Assembly: GCA_016705245.1 (NCBI GenBank)
Contig: JADIYM010000013.1
Coordinates: 62,001 to 126,000, forward strand
Direction: 5' to 3'
Length of the DNA: 64,000 nt
Source of the DNA: Blastocatellia bacterium
GTDB lineage: Bacteria; Acidobacteriota; Blastocatellia; UBA7656; JADIYM01
The notes beneath the pieces are model-generated. The model did not search any database, was not told the origin of the DNA, and saw only the letters and a list, made by a program, of their open reading frames with translations. Made by a program: the position numbers and the translations under genes. Of the stretch, positions 9,072-18,462 are shown in pieces (the first letter of the stretch is position 1; each line of letters begins with the position of its first letter).

Positions 9072-10627
9072 TCACGGCATCTGCAACGAAATGAACCGCC
9101 GCTCGATCTTCGCACCGACCCGCCGAGCAACCTGCAGGATCAGTTCGTCGCCCGAACGCAGCGCCGAAAGTCGGTCGCTGAACTCCGGCTGCCCCTGAAT
9201 GCGGCGCTGATTGACCGAGATGACGACGTCACCAGCCTGAAGACCACGCTCTGCCGCAAGCGAGCCCGGATCCACGCTCATCACGTAGGCCCCGTCAGTC
9301 CATCCAGCGATCGGTCGCGTGCGAGGTCGGGTGTCAACGTGCGCAGCGTGATCCCGAGACTTGGCCGTACCGGCGGATCGATGTCGGGGTGTCCTGGCGG
9401 CAGTTCGAGTCCCTCGTCCTGTTCGCCGTCGGGATCCTCTCCGTCAAAATCCTCGCTTCGGCCACCGGCCGCAGCGATCATCTCTTCCCGGTCACCGAGT
9501 TTCGCAGTCGCTGTTCCGGGATTACCCTCGCGGACGTACGTCAACTTGACGAGAGATCCTGCCGGGAACGACCCGATCCGGCGAATGAGGTCACGGCGAT
9601 TGCGAACGCGCTCGCCGTTGATCTCAGTGATGATGTCGCCGCTTGCAAGCCCGGCTGCCGCCGCGGGGCTGTCCCCGCGAAGTACGCCGATGACGACACC
9701 GTCGGTGCCACCCAGGCCGTTGATCTTCGCCACGTCAGCCGAGAGGTCCGCGACCTCCACACCGAGGAATCCGCGATTCACGCGCCCCTTGGCCACGAGC
9801 TCGTTGTAGATCTCGGACGCCGTCGACGATGGAAGCGCAAAGCCGATGCCACTGAAGGCTCCGGTGCGCGTCGCGATCTGCGTATTGATGCCGACGACTT
9901 CGCCCGAGAGATTCACGAGCGGACCGCCCGAGTTCCCGGGATTTATGGCGGCGTCGGTCTGGAGGAACTGCTGGAAGGCGCTCGACCCACCCTCTGTCTC
10001 GCGGCCCTTCGCACTGATGATGCCCGCCGTGACGGTCTGTTCGAGGCCGAACGGACTGCCAATTGCCAGCACCCAATCGCCGACGCGAAGCCTGTTCGAG
10101 TCCCCGAAACGGGCGAACGGCAGCGGCTTGTCAGTGAGGATGCGAATGACGGCGAGGTCCGTGTCTCGATCCGATCCGATCAGTTCGGCGTCGAACTCGC
10201 GATGATCGTAGAGGCGTACCCGCATTTTCTTGGCGCCTTCGACGACGTGGAAATTCGTCAGGATGTAGCCGCTCGCCGTCACCAGTACACCCGAGCCCTT
10301 CGCTTCACGGCCCGCATTTCGGCCCTCCCCTTCCTGCACGTCGATGTGCACGACGGCCGGCTCGACGATCGAGGCGGCGTTGGCAAAACTCGCCGAGAGG
10401 TTGTCGGCGACGGGTCCCGTCGAACTGATGACGATCCGGTTGTCGGGATCGGCGAACGCGCCTCGCGTGACGACCGCGCCGATCAGGACCCCGAGGAACA
10501 GCGTCGCGACGAGCATCGACACGATGACCAGTCTTTGCTGCCTTGCGATTCGTTCGAGAGCCCCGCTCGTGGGTTGCTCAGCAGTGGAAGCCGGAGCACC
10601 GGCGTCCTGGTCGAGCGCTTCGTTCAT
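9072..10627 (-). CDS. htrA: HtrA/DegQ-type serine protease with two PDZ domains, frameshifted
   Basis: Periplasmic quality-control protease with an N-terminal membrane anchor (~residues 35-60), a trypsin-like domain and two PDZ domains. Triad residues are His127 in NFHVVEG, Asp in DTDLAVIRI, and Ser233 in NPGNSGGPL. The frame from the ATG at 10627 (GGAGG upstream) stops at 9281 after LDGLTGPT. A second frame to 9072 encodes the rest of PDZ2, beginning VMSVDPGSLAAERGL. One extra G in the run near 9287 would join them as LTGAYVMSVDPGS. An indel error or a recent mutation is more likely than a designed break, because both halves are well conserved. Confidence 0.88.
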
Positions 10628-10701
10628 CGGGAGTGCCTCCGTCGTGTGTGAAAACCGACTTTGCGCAGTATAGCAGGGGCCGTGCGCGCGACTCCGGGCC
10701 G

Positions 10702-11241
10702 TCAATAGGAATCCGACGAGCCGCCCCCTCCGAAGTCGCCGCCGGACGAAGAGTCGGAGGACGAGCTCCAGCTGGAGTCGGACCCGCTCGAACCGTAATC
10801 CGAGGTCGATTCGTACGACGTGCTGTCGTACGAAGGGGCGTCGTACGCCGACGCCGAACTGGTGTCCTGTGACGACGCGGTGTCGAAGGAAGTTGAACCG
10901 TCATAACCGCTCGACGAAGACCACGCCGTCGAGTTGTCTGACGTGTTGCGGTCGCGCCGTCGCTTGACTCGCATTTCGCCCCCGAGCCCGGCGCGCTTCC
11001 GGTTCGCTTCGTGCTCCGTCGGGGGCACCGGATGATACGCATACGATTCGCGCTTCTGCTTCTTGCGTTTCGACTTCCTTGTCGACGCCGTCCCGACCGT
11101 CGGTTCGTAGTGGTCCACGGCCGGTTGGCGGCGGCCGCCCACCGTGGCCCTGGCCTCACGCCGCCGTGTCCGCGATCGGAGCGCGACGAAGACCAGCACG
11201 ATGAGGACAACCAAGGTGAGTGTGACAAGGACGTAGAACAT
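10702..11241 (-). CDS. Single-pass membrane protein with basic and Ser/Tyr-rich tail
   Basis: About 179 residues from the ATG at 11241. Residues ~3-22 form one transmembrane helix, followed by an Arg-rich stretch (RSRTRRRE) and a Lys/Arg patch near residue 60. The last ~80 residues are low-complexity Ser/Asp/Tyr, ending in Gly-rich GGDFGGGGSSDSY. The tail recalls the disordered ends of some TPM-domain proteins, but no TPM domain is present. The function is unknown; an envelope location is inferred. It lies 74 bases upstream of htrA on the same strand. Confidence 0.65.
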   Translation of the reverse strand: MFYVLVTLTLVVLIVLVFVALRSRTRRREARATVGGRRQPAVDHYEPTVGTASTRKSKRKKQKRESYAYHPVPPTEHEANRKRAGLGGEMRVKRRRDRNTSDNSTAWSSSSGYDGSTSFDTASSQDTSSASAYDAPSYDSTSYESTSDYGSSGSDSSWSSSSDSSSGGDFGGGGSSDSY

Positions 11242-11314
11242 GGGTTTTCGAGTCTCGCACGGCGCCGCACACGTGAACAACGCACAGGGCCGCTGGATCG
11301 GCTGAAGTTGCCGA

Positions 11315-11979
11315 TTAGCCTGGCGCCTTAAGGCCGACGACGCCGGTCACCGAGGTCCGGCAGTTGGGGCAGAGGGCTTCGGATTCACGATCCACTTCGG
11401 CGATCGTCCCTTCGGCATCGCGCATCACGCAACCCTCGGTCGGACAATGAGGGAGTCCGAACGTGTGGCCCAGCTCGTGAATCGCGACTTTTCGGAGGCG
11501 CTCGTGTCGAAGCGCCGGCCTGGCCTTGCCGTGGCCGAGGCGGAATGACGAAACGACGCACGGTCGGCGCCGACCGAGCCGAGGCCGAAAATCCCCCAGT
11601 CGTAAATTTCGCCCTTCGTGACGGAGATATCGGAAGCCGTCACGCCCATGACCTTGGCGTAGCGGCCATCGGTCACGTTCTCGAGATCCTCGAGAAGCAC
11701 GGTTGCGCGAAAGCGCTGCCTTGGTTTGTACAAGGCAGCGGCCGGTAGCGGACGCGCCGGCAGGGCGACGATCTCGACCTCGTATTGGCTGGCGAGACCC
11801 AACCTGACCTCTTCGAGCAGTCTTGCGTCGAACGTCCCATAGGGCTGGATTGCGACGACGATCGGACGCGCCGGCGACGAGTCGCCCGTCGGCAACACGG
11901 TCGCGCACGCAAGACTCAGCGACAGCGTCGCAGCACAAGTGACGACGATGACGCGAATTCGACGATTCAAGGAATTCAC
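11315..11979 (-). CDS. Lipoprotein archaemetzincin-like metalloprotease, frameshifted
   Basis: The second half carries the archaemetzincin signature HELGHTFGLPHC followed by CVMRDAEG and CPNCR, the zinc site plus Cys cluster of the family. The first frame (start GTG 11979) begins with a signal peptide ending LSLAC, a good lipobox, and encodes the N-terminal domain up to GLGSVGADR. The C-terminal zinc domain is one frame away; one added base near 11562 gives a continuous GLGSVGADR-CVVSSFRLGHG. Most family members are cytoplasmic or of unknown location, so a lipoprotein form is of interest. The GTG overlaps the stop of the upstream 135-residue gene (GTGA). Confidence 0.78.
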
Positions 11980-12383
11980 GTCCCGTCGGGCACAGCCACG
12001 CCGGCGGCCCGGAGAATGGCGACGGCCTCCGCGTCGGTCGCGACGACGAGGTCCGGGTCGCGTCCGGCGGATACGAGAACGCCGCGAAGAAGGTCCCGCA
12101 TCGGAGCGTTGTCACCCACGACCCAGGCGGCCGCGAGCAGACGCTCGTCCATGTAACTCTTCTCGATCACCGCCTTCAGGACTGGAATGGCGGCCTCGGC
12201 AAAGTCCACGACGCCGCGGTAGTCGCTGATGACCGCGAACGGCAGGTCGGTCTCGTACATCGAGAAGTACCGCCACACGGCAATCGAGAGCCGGTCCTCC
12301 GATACGATCGGCGGAGTGACCGTGCGGATCAACCTGAAGTCGGCGTAATCCGTGTACGAGAACCCGTAACCTCGATCCGTCAT
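11976..12383 (-). CDS. Hypothetical protein of 135 residues, STAS/SpoIIAA-like in style
   Basis: Small soluble alpha/beta protein from the ATG at 12383. The middle reads as alternating strands and helices (PFAVISDYRGVVDF, then LLAAAWVVGDNAPMR and DPDLVVATDAEAVAILR), resembling STAS-like hypothetical proteins. I do not assign a function. It is translationally coupled by a GTGA overlap to the archaemetzincin gene, implying shared expression. Confidence 0.6.
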   Translation of the reverse strand: MTDRGYGFSYTDYADFRLIRTVTPPIVSEDRLSIAVWRYFSMYETDLPFAVISDYRGVVDFAEAAIPVLKAVIEKSYMDERLLAAAWVVGDNAPMRDLLRGVLVSAGRDPDLVVATDAEAVAILRAAGVAVPDGT

Positions 12384-12506
12384 GGCAGCAGTGTACGTCG
12401 TCCGCACGCCGCGTGAGAACAGGCTGAGGTCGGCCAGTCGCTAGCCCCGGTCCGGCATAGCACCAGTGGCCGTCGACCGCACGCGGCGTGAGAACAGGCC
12501 ACCGCC

Positions 12507-12599
12507 GACCCAGAACCCGGAGCGTAGCGACGGGCCGACGCTGAATCCCGCATCGCGCAATTCCACAGTCGGCCCGTCGCTACGCTCCGGGTACTGGGC
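12507..12599. repeat. Family B palindrome in the divergent gap 12384-12711
   Basis: Left arm GACCCAGAACCCGGAGCG and right arm CGCTCCGGGTACTGGGC form a hairpin with ~32-base arms and a ~29-base loop. Before it, the segment GCGTGAGAACAGGC occurs twice with similar flanks (about 12400-12436 and 12475-12510). The rest of this 328-base gap, between divergently transcribed genes, shows no coding potential and must hold the promoters of both. Confidence 0.7.
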
Positions 12600-12711
12600 C
12601 AACGAGAGCGGGTCCAGGCGGCCTGCTTCTGATATCCGCTGATGTTTGCTATAGTTGCGGGCGCCTCCACACTCCATGGGCTCGCATGACCCCGGAACTC
12701 GACGGTTCACG

Positions 12712-13866
12712 ATGGCCGACCGCACGACGCCAAGACTGCCGGTGCAGGCAGGCTTCTCGCTACCTGAGCTAATGTTCGCGATGCTCGTGACCCTCGGGCT
12801 CATGGTGGTCGTCTTCACGATGATGCGGCAAAACCAGTCGATATTCACGACCGGGACTGGCGTCACGTCGATGAACGAGAACGTTCGGGCCGCGGTCGAT
12901 CTCCTGACCCGAGAGGTCCAGGCTGCCGGCACCGGCCTTCGCGGCATGACAGCTCCGATCCTCGGTGTCGATGGCGAAGGCGATGTCGGCGACCGGCTCG
13001 TCCTGCTCATCGGCGATCCCAACGCACCCATCGCGGAAGTTCGATCCAACTCGCCGTACCCGTCCGGATCGACGCAGGTCGCGCTGATCCCGCCCGCTGG
13101 TACGACGGGACCGCCGAACGCTCCGCAGTACCTCGACGATCGCAAGAAAGTGCGCTCGCTCTACCAACCCGGCGACCGGTACGTGCTCTACAATGAGTCG
13201 CGTTTCGTCGTGGTGCGCATTTCGTCGGCTTCAGTAACGACCGGTGGCGACATTCTCGTGAGCTTCACTGTCGACAAGTCGAATCCTCGGCCGAAATTCG
13301 GCGACTACAAGTTCCGCACCGCGGCCGACAGCAACGGCGCGCTCTTCGCAAAGCTCGATGGCATCGTGACGTACCGCTACAACAAGGAAGGCGAAACGCT
13401 CGAGCGAAGGGAGACCGAAGACGGTTTCGTTGCCGTCGCCCACGGCATAATCGGCTTTCAGACGCGGTACCGCGTGTTAAAGGCCGATCAGACGCTCGGC
13501 GAGCCGCTCGACGATCCGCCCACAGAGCGGGACACAGTTCGTTCCCTTGTCGTCACCCTCAAGGCTCGAACGATCGATTCCGAACCGGAATCCGCGAACT
13601 ACCGCGAAACCGCGGAACGCATCGAGATCACCCCCCGCAACATGCGCCTGCGGCGTCCGGCCGGAGAGGACGCCGGGCCGTCCCTAGACGGCCTGTATCT
13701 CACGATCGAGTCACCGAATGTTCACGTTCACCGTCCCAGTCCGAACCCAGCGCCGTCGCACGAGACGGCGTCGTCCGCAGCGCGGCGCGGCGCTCATCAC
13801 GGCGCTTCTCTGCATGACGCTGCTCTATGCGCTCGCATTGGCGCTGTTGCTGTCGACGACGACTGA
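12712..13866 (+). CDS. PilW-type prepilin-like protein (type IV pilus or pseudopilus)
   Basis: The N-terminus has a prepilin peptidase site: a short basic leader, then G|FSLPELMF with Glu at +5 of the mature protein, followed by a ~20-residue hydrophobic helix. The remainder is Thr/Arg-rich and resembles PilW minor pilins. The ATG at 12712 gives a 14-residue leader; an ATG at 12676 is possible. The last ~48 residues are Ala/His/Arg-rich, look like a frame shadow, and overlap the next gene by 149 bases. The true end may therefore be nearer 13720. It forms a two-gene pilus unit with the next gene; no pilus motor genes are in the window. Confidence 0.75.
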   Translation: MADRTTPRLPVQAGFSLPELMFAMLVTLGLMVVVFTMMRQNQSIFTTGTGVTSMNENVRAAVDLLTREVQAAGTGLRGMTAPILGVDGEGDVGDRLVLLIGDPNAPIAEVRSNSPYPSGSTQVALIPPAGTTGPPNAPQYLDDRKKVRSLYQPGDRYVLYNESRFVVVRISSASVTTGGDILVSFTVDKSNPRPKFGDYKFRTAADSNGALFAKLDGIVTYRYNKEGETLERRETEDGFVAVAHGIIGFQTRYRVLKADQTLGEPLDDPPTERDTVRSLVVTLKARTIDSEPESANYRETAERIEITPRNMRLRRPAGEDAGPSLDGLYLTIESPNVHVHRPSPNPAPSHETASSAARRGAHHGASLHDAALCARIGAVAVDDD

Positions 13867-15655
13867 CACGCTCATCACGGCGAGCTACCGGGCGTCTGAG
13901 GAGGCGTTCTTCGCCGCCGACGCGGGCATCGCGATGGGCAGGCGCTCGGTGGCGAAAGCGGTCGCTGAACAGATCACGCTGATCGCGGAGGGCAAGGCTC
14001 CGGTCTTCCGTGCCGAATCGCAGGTTCTTCCGGATTCGCTGTCGGCGCCGGCTTCACCGTTCTTCACGGCCGTCAAATCGCGCGCCACCGAGCTCGCGAA
14101 CAGCGAGGCACGCAGCACTTTCTCGAACGAGGCGCAGTACCAGATAGAGATTCTCTCGATCGAGGGAGGTCCATCCACGACTCCCATTCGAAACGCGGCA
14201 AACGGTCTCGAGAGCTACATCTACCGCTACGAGATCCGGTCAACGGGCAAGAGCTCGTACGGCGCACGTGCCGAGGTCGTCGAGCGCGGCGAGTTGCGGA
14301 CGCACCTTTCGGCGTCCTCGAGCGTTTCGAGGCGGCCGTTCACAGCTTACGGTACGTTTTTTGACAAGGGTGACCCGGAAGGCGGCCTCGTGCTGGTGAG
14401 TGGATCCTTCACTGGTCCCGTCCACACGAACTCGCATTTCAACTTCTCGTCACGAAACACGGTGGTTTTCCGTGGAAAAGTCTCGCAGGCCGATGACTAC
14501 GTCATCTACGACGGAAGGTCCGAGCCCGTGCCGGTCGACGGAAGGCAGGGCGTCGTGGTGAGCGCCGGAACCTACGAACGCAAGGAGAAGGTCGCGCCGC
14601 CACAGAACAACTTCGTGCAGGAGCTCGCCGTCGTGAACGGCAATGGCTACAACGGCTCGACCGAGCCGGGCACGGTCGACGGTCAGGGACGAGTCACCGC
14701 GGCGACGCTTGCGGCGGGGCTTTCGGACGCGAACGGCCGGCTGCCGCAGGTGAGTGGCGGCGACATACCGAACGGCGTGTACGTTTCATCGAGCGACGGG
14801 GCGTCGGTCACGGGCGGCGGTATCTATGTAAACGGCGACGCGCGCATCGAGTTGACGACAAACGGCTCGTCGCAGACCGTCCAGATCGGCCAGGGCTCAA
14901 ACATGAGCACGGTCACGATCGACTTCGAGGCGGGAACGACGACGCTGAGTTCGGGAGGTGCTTCGCGCACGTTCACCGGTGTCCCGATGGATTCGTCTCT
15001 CGGAGAATCCAGGTCGTCACCCGGCATCTCGCTCTTCGTCGACGGCTCGATCACGTCGTTGTCGGGCCCCCGTGCTCAGGAGGGCCAGACCGGCCCGGCC
15101 ATCGCCCCGCAAACTGCCATGACTATCACCGCCCAGCGCAATGTCACGGTAACTGGAGACATCAAGTACAGCGAACCGGTCGTCGGCGCCGACGGGAATG
15201 CCCTGCCGCGCGCCAATCAGGTGAAGTCGGTGCTCGGGATCTTCACGAATGACGGCAACGTCGTCCTTCAGCCGGATGGATCGCGGACGGACGGCAATGG
15301 CGCGAGCATGGAGATCAACGCGTCGATCGCAGCCTTCAATGGCAACAAGGGCAACGATGGCGGAAAGCTCGAGGGGACGATCGTCTACGGCGACGGAACT
15401 CCGGGAACGGGTGCGCGCCTGAAGATCGTGGGCGCGCGTATTCAGTCCAACATCGCGAACATCAAGTACAAAAACCGGCAGATTTACTACGATCCGCGGC
15501 TCGAGGGTGGCAGTTTCTCGCCGCCGTTTTTCCCCGGCACCGAGATCAAGAAAAACGCGACCGACCTGAAGATCGTGTTCCCGGGAGAGCAGGCCGTCGT
15601 GATCCTCGCGAATGCGTGGCAGCGCGACGAGCGCCGGCACAAGGCGGGGGAGTAA
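13718..15655 (+). CDS. PilX-like surface protein with DUF4900-type domain
   Basis: A 645-residue protein. Residues ~20-50 (RGAALITALLCM and the following Leu/Ala helix) resemble the PilX N-terminus without a canonical leader Gly-Phe-Thr-Leu. The body contains a PFTAYGTFFDKG segment followed by VHTNSHFNF, which I associate with DUF4900 proteins near type IV pilin genes. The central third is Gly/Ser/Thr-rich with beta character. A role in pilus tip or surface assembly is inferred. The start lies inside the end of the PilW gene; a later start is possible but would cut the hydrophobic helix's basic flank. It converges on the VWA gene. Confidence 0.72.
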   Translation: MFTFTVPVRTQRRRTRRRRPQRGAALITALLCMTLLYALALALLLSTTTDTLITASYRASEEAFFAADAGIAMGRRSVAKAVAEQITLIAEGKAPVFRAESQVLPDSLSAPASPFFTAVKSRATELANSEARSTFSNEAQYQIEILSIEGGPSTTPIRNAANGLESYIYRYEIRSTGKSSYGARAEVVERGELRTHLSASSSVSRRPFTAYGTFFDKGDPEGGLVLVSGSFTGPVHTNSHFNFSSRNTVVFRGKVSQADDYVIYDGRSEPVPVDGRQGVVVSAGTYERKEKVAPPQNNFVQELAVVNGNGYNGSTEPGTVDGQGRVTAATLAAGLSDANGRLPQVSGGDIPNGVYVSSSDGASVTGGGIYVNGDARIELTTNGSSQTVQIGQGSNMSTVTIDFEAGTTTLSSGGASRTFTGVPMDSSLGESRSSPGISLFVDGSITSLSGPRAQEGQTGPAIAPQTAMTITAQRNVTVTGDIKYSEPVVGADGNALPRANQVKSVLGIFTNDGNVVLQPDGSRTDGNGASMEINASIAAFNGNKGNDGGKLEGTIVYGDGTPGTGARLKIVGARIQSNIANIKYKNRQIYYDPRLEGGSFSPPFFPGTEIKKNATDLKIVFPGEQAVVILANAWQRDERRHKAGE

Positions 15656-15672
15656 CGGCTTTGTCGTCGTAG

Positions 15673-15774
15673 TCTTTGCGACTTTGCGTCGGTCCTTTGC
15701 GTCTTTGCGGGAAACTCTTCTGACACCAGGAGAGTCTCCCGCAAAGACGCAAAGGACTCGCAAAGACGCGAAGA
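15673..15774. repeat. CAAAGACG-type inverted repeat between convergent genes
   Basis: Arms of ~45 bases (15673-15718 and 15731-15774), built from CTTTGCG and CGCAAAG units, pair around a short spacer. It has the architecture of the family A repeats with a different unit, and again lies between convergent genes. Confidence 0.7.
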
Positions 15775-15800
15775 ATGTGAGGCGCTGATGCGCTGGGAGC

Positions 15801-16844
15801 CTACTGCGCCGAGTACCCCTTCCGCGTCCTCACAGTCATCCCCGGTCGCGTCGGAAAGATCTCAATGGACCTCCAACGCCCGTCGCGTGTTTCGTTGGCC
15901 GAGACATAGGTCAGCACGTACTGCTGTTTCAGCTCGAGCGCTACGTCCTTGTAGGCCAGGTCGAGCTCGGCATCGCTGACCGGCGCGAAGAGGCGGCCGC
16001 CGTACCGGTCCGCGAGGCGCTTCATTCGCTCCTCTGCCGCGAGAAGCTCCCCGATGGCTGCCCGGGCCGGCTTCGCCGTCCCAGTCATCACTCCGGTCTT
16101 CCCGGCGTATGGCTTGATGCGCTCGATGACCGCCTGGGCCTTGCTGACGACGTACAGCGACGCCCCGCACCGGTCGAGCGCAGCCCGAACGAGCTCTTCC
16201 GAGATCTTGCTCGCCGTATCGACTCCATCAGACAGAAGGATGATCGCGCGTCGACCTTCGACCTTCGAGAGCTGGTCCTCCGCGGCGAGAAACAGCGCGT
16301 CCCAGAACGCCGTGGCCTCGCCGCCCCGGTATCGCCAATCCAGTGCGTGCTGGATCGGCTCCCGGTCGGTCGTCCAGTCCTGCAGGAGCTCGACCTTGTC
16401 GGCAAACTGAATGACCGACACCCGGTCCTCGGGACCAAGCTCCTTCGCGAACGCCCCGGCGGCCTTTCGAATCGACACGCGCTCGGAAAAGACGCTGCCG
16501 CTCGCATCGAGCACGAGCACTACGTTCACCGGGAGCATCGCTTCGCGGCACGACGCGAGCTCCTGCTTGACCCGATCCTCGGCGATGATGAAGTCCTGCT
16601 GGGTCAGTCCCTTGACCGGACGCCCGTTCGCATCGCGTACCGTGACGTTCAGCAGCACTTCCTGCGTTCCGAGGCGAACGTCGGCGTCCGGATCCTCTCC
16701 GGGCCGCACCGGAGCGACCTTTGGTGGTGGCTTGCGGCCACTCTGAGCCAGGGCAGAAAGCGTTCCGGCATCCGGAATGGCCGCCGCGACAACTACGACG
16801 GTGCAGGTGAGTGCCCAGATCCGAAGACGAAGGAGTGCTTGCAT
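15801..16844 (-). CDS. Secreted VWA-domain protein, acidobacterial VWFA-related type
   Basis: About 347 residues. A hydrophobic signal segment occupies residues ~3-30, then a linker rich in Pro/Lys, a short beta domain (QEVLLNVTVRDANGRPVKGL) and a von Willebrand A domain with a MIDAS start DASGS and LLSDGVDT. The order fits the VWFA-related family expanded in Acidobacteria. It probably binds a protein ligand through Mg2+ outside the membrane. Two near ATG codons (16853 and 16844) are candidates. A TACAAT hexamer next to them resembles a -10 box, but no -35 is convincing. Confidence 0.85.
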   Translation of the reverse strand: MQALLRLRIWALTCTVVVVAAAIPDAGTLSALAQSGRKPPPKVAPVRPGEDPDADVRLGTQEVLLNVTVRDANGRPVKGLTQQDFIIAEDRVKQELASCREAMLPVNVVLVLDASGSVFSERVSIRKAAGAFAKELGPEDRVSVIQFADKVELLQDWTTDREPIQHALDWRYRGGEATAFWDALFLAAEDQLSKVEGRRAIILLSDGVDTASKISEELVRAALDRCGASLYVVSKAQAVIERIKPYAGKTGVMTGTAKPARAAIGELLAAEERMKRLADRYGGRLFAPVSDAELDLAYKDVALELKQQYVLTYVSANETRDGRWRSIEIFPTRPGMTVRTRKGYSAQ

Positions 16845-16905
16845 GTGGAGCATTGTACAGGTTGCGGCCGCTCGCTGTGCTCCCCGGTCAGATCGCGTTT
16901 CGTTT

Positions 16906-17050
16906 GACCCAGAACCCCGAGCGCAGCGAGGGGCCGACGTGTGCTTGGCGGCGGGGTGCTGCACGGGACGTGGTTTCCTCCGGACGAGACAACGTCAACA
17001 GGCCGCAAATTGGACGACGGCCCCTCGCTGCGCTCGGGGTTCTGGGTCGG
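16906..17050. repeat. Family B palindrome plus direct repeats in the divergent gap 16845-17393
   Basis: Left arm 16906-16939 (GACCCAGAACCCCGAGCG...) and right arm 17015-17050 (...CGCTCGGGGTTCTGGGTC) pair around ~75 bases. GACGTGTGCTTGGCGG followed by GGGGTGCTGCA occurs twice (near 16936 and 17094), as does CCGGTCAGATCGC (near 16884 and 17069). The unit seems partly duplicated. The rest of this 549-base gap between divergent genes has no coding signal. Confidence 0.7.
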
Positions 17051-17393
17051 CGATGGTCCGGTTTGACGGCCGGTCAGATCGCATCCCGCTTGCGACGTGT
17101 GCTTGGCGGGCGGGGTGCTGCAGACGGATGCGCCGTCGCGATGGTTCACCCGTGAACCGATTTCAAGTGAATTCGAAGTTGACACCCTCGGACTCGATCA
17201 GTACACTCGGGCGTCTCCTAAAAACAACGCGAATCCGACGTTACGCCGAGAGGGGCCGCTGCCCTTCATCTTCGACGCCAGTCCCTGTGAAATCAATCTT
17301 CATTCAGTTCCATTGTTCCGACCGTTTTGATCGTTCCGTGCGCCCCTTTGGCGCCCCTCGGTTCGACGCCCAAATCATCATCTCGGAGGTTGC

Positions 17394-18258
17394 ATGCGAT
17401 TGAACGCACGCATTTCGGTCTCGGTTTCCGCACTTCTACTTTTCGGCGCCACGGGCGCAACCGCTGTTTCCGCTCAGGTTTCCAGCAAACCCTCTCCTGA
17501 AGTTCCTTCCCTCTCGAAGGAAATCCCCGCTGCAGCACAGAATCCCGAAGTCTCTCCCGTCGTCGACGGCGAGGGAACGCACGTCGCGGTTCCGACCGTC
17601 GCGCTCGTAGTCCCGCCATCGCCCCGCATCGTGACCGGCGGTCCGGGTTCGATCTCGATCCGCGGTGGTAGCGTGGCGAATTCGTCGCCCTACGCGATGA
17701 AGCCTGCAGCGGCAACGAGCATGCGGATCAACAGCAATTTTGGCTGGCGCGGCGGCCGCCGTCACAACGGCGTGGACTTTCAGGCGTCCTATGGCGACAG
17801 CGTCGGGGCGTCGATGTCCGGCATCGTCGCATTCGCCGGCGTCAAGCGCGGGTACGGCAACGTGATCGTCATCGATCACGGCAACGGCGTCTCGACGTAT
17901 TATGCGCACCTGTCGGCCATGGGTCTCGGTCGGCCAGGCCGTTACGCCCAGCCAGGTAATCGGAGCCATTGGTGTGACGGGCCGATCGTCGGGCCCGCAC
18001 CTGCATTACGAGGTGCGCGTGAACGGCGAGCCGATCAATCCGGCCTCGCTGATCTCGTTCACGGACGGTCAGGTCTTCGTCAACGGCAGCCCGTTCACGA
18101 AGGACGAGGACGACGAACCGGTCCCCGGCGGAACGGTGAAGCCGCTCACCGACGAAAAATCGACCGCGGCCGAGGGCACGCGCCCTCGGCGCGTCAGCGC
18201 CGACGCCTCGAGGAGCACAGTGATCATCGCGTCGAACGACTCGATGACCGAATACTGA
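17394..18258 (+). CDS. Exported M23-family metallopeptidase (LytM-type), frameshifted
   Basis: Predicted peptidoglycan endopeptidase or regulator. A signal peptide (~residues 1-27 ending VSA) is followed by a ~75-residue linker and an M23 domain with zinc ligands in RRHNGVDF and HLHYEV. The frame from the ATG at 17394 reads correctly to YYAHLSAMG. The rest (VSVGQAVTPSQVIGAIGVTG and onward to the stop at 18258) is in another frame. The break is at the GGG near 17921-17923 and needs one base removed or two added. Both halves are intact, so an indel error is likely. A strong terminator follows. Confidence 0.85.
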
Positions 18259-18302
18259 GGCCGAACGCGACGGCATCGTCCTCGCGAGATCGACAGTGAG
18301 CA

Positions 18303-18334
18303 GGGGCCGCGGCAAACGTCGCGGCCCTTTTGCA
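18303..18334 (+). terminator. Rho-independent terminator after the M23 gene
   Basis: GGGCCGCG and CGCGGCCC pair around a short loop and are followed by TTTT. It sits 45 bases after the stop codon. Confidence 0.85.
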
Positions 18335-18462
18335 TGTCGGTGGCTGGTCTCGAGCTGGCCGCGTCCGTTATCTTTTCGGAGTCGATGCGGGCATCGCGCC
18401 GAGCGGCGAGAGACATCCGAATCGATCGAAGACCTGAACCCGTGATGGAGGAGTCCGAGCCC

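Noticed and set aside
16840..16870. Leaderless transcript promoter (TACAAT) in front of the VWA gene
   Set aside because: No acceptable -35 box at the right spacing; one hexamer is not enough.
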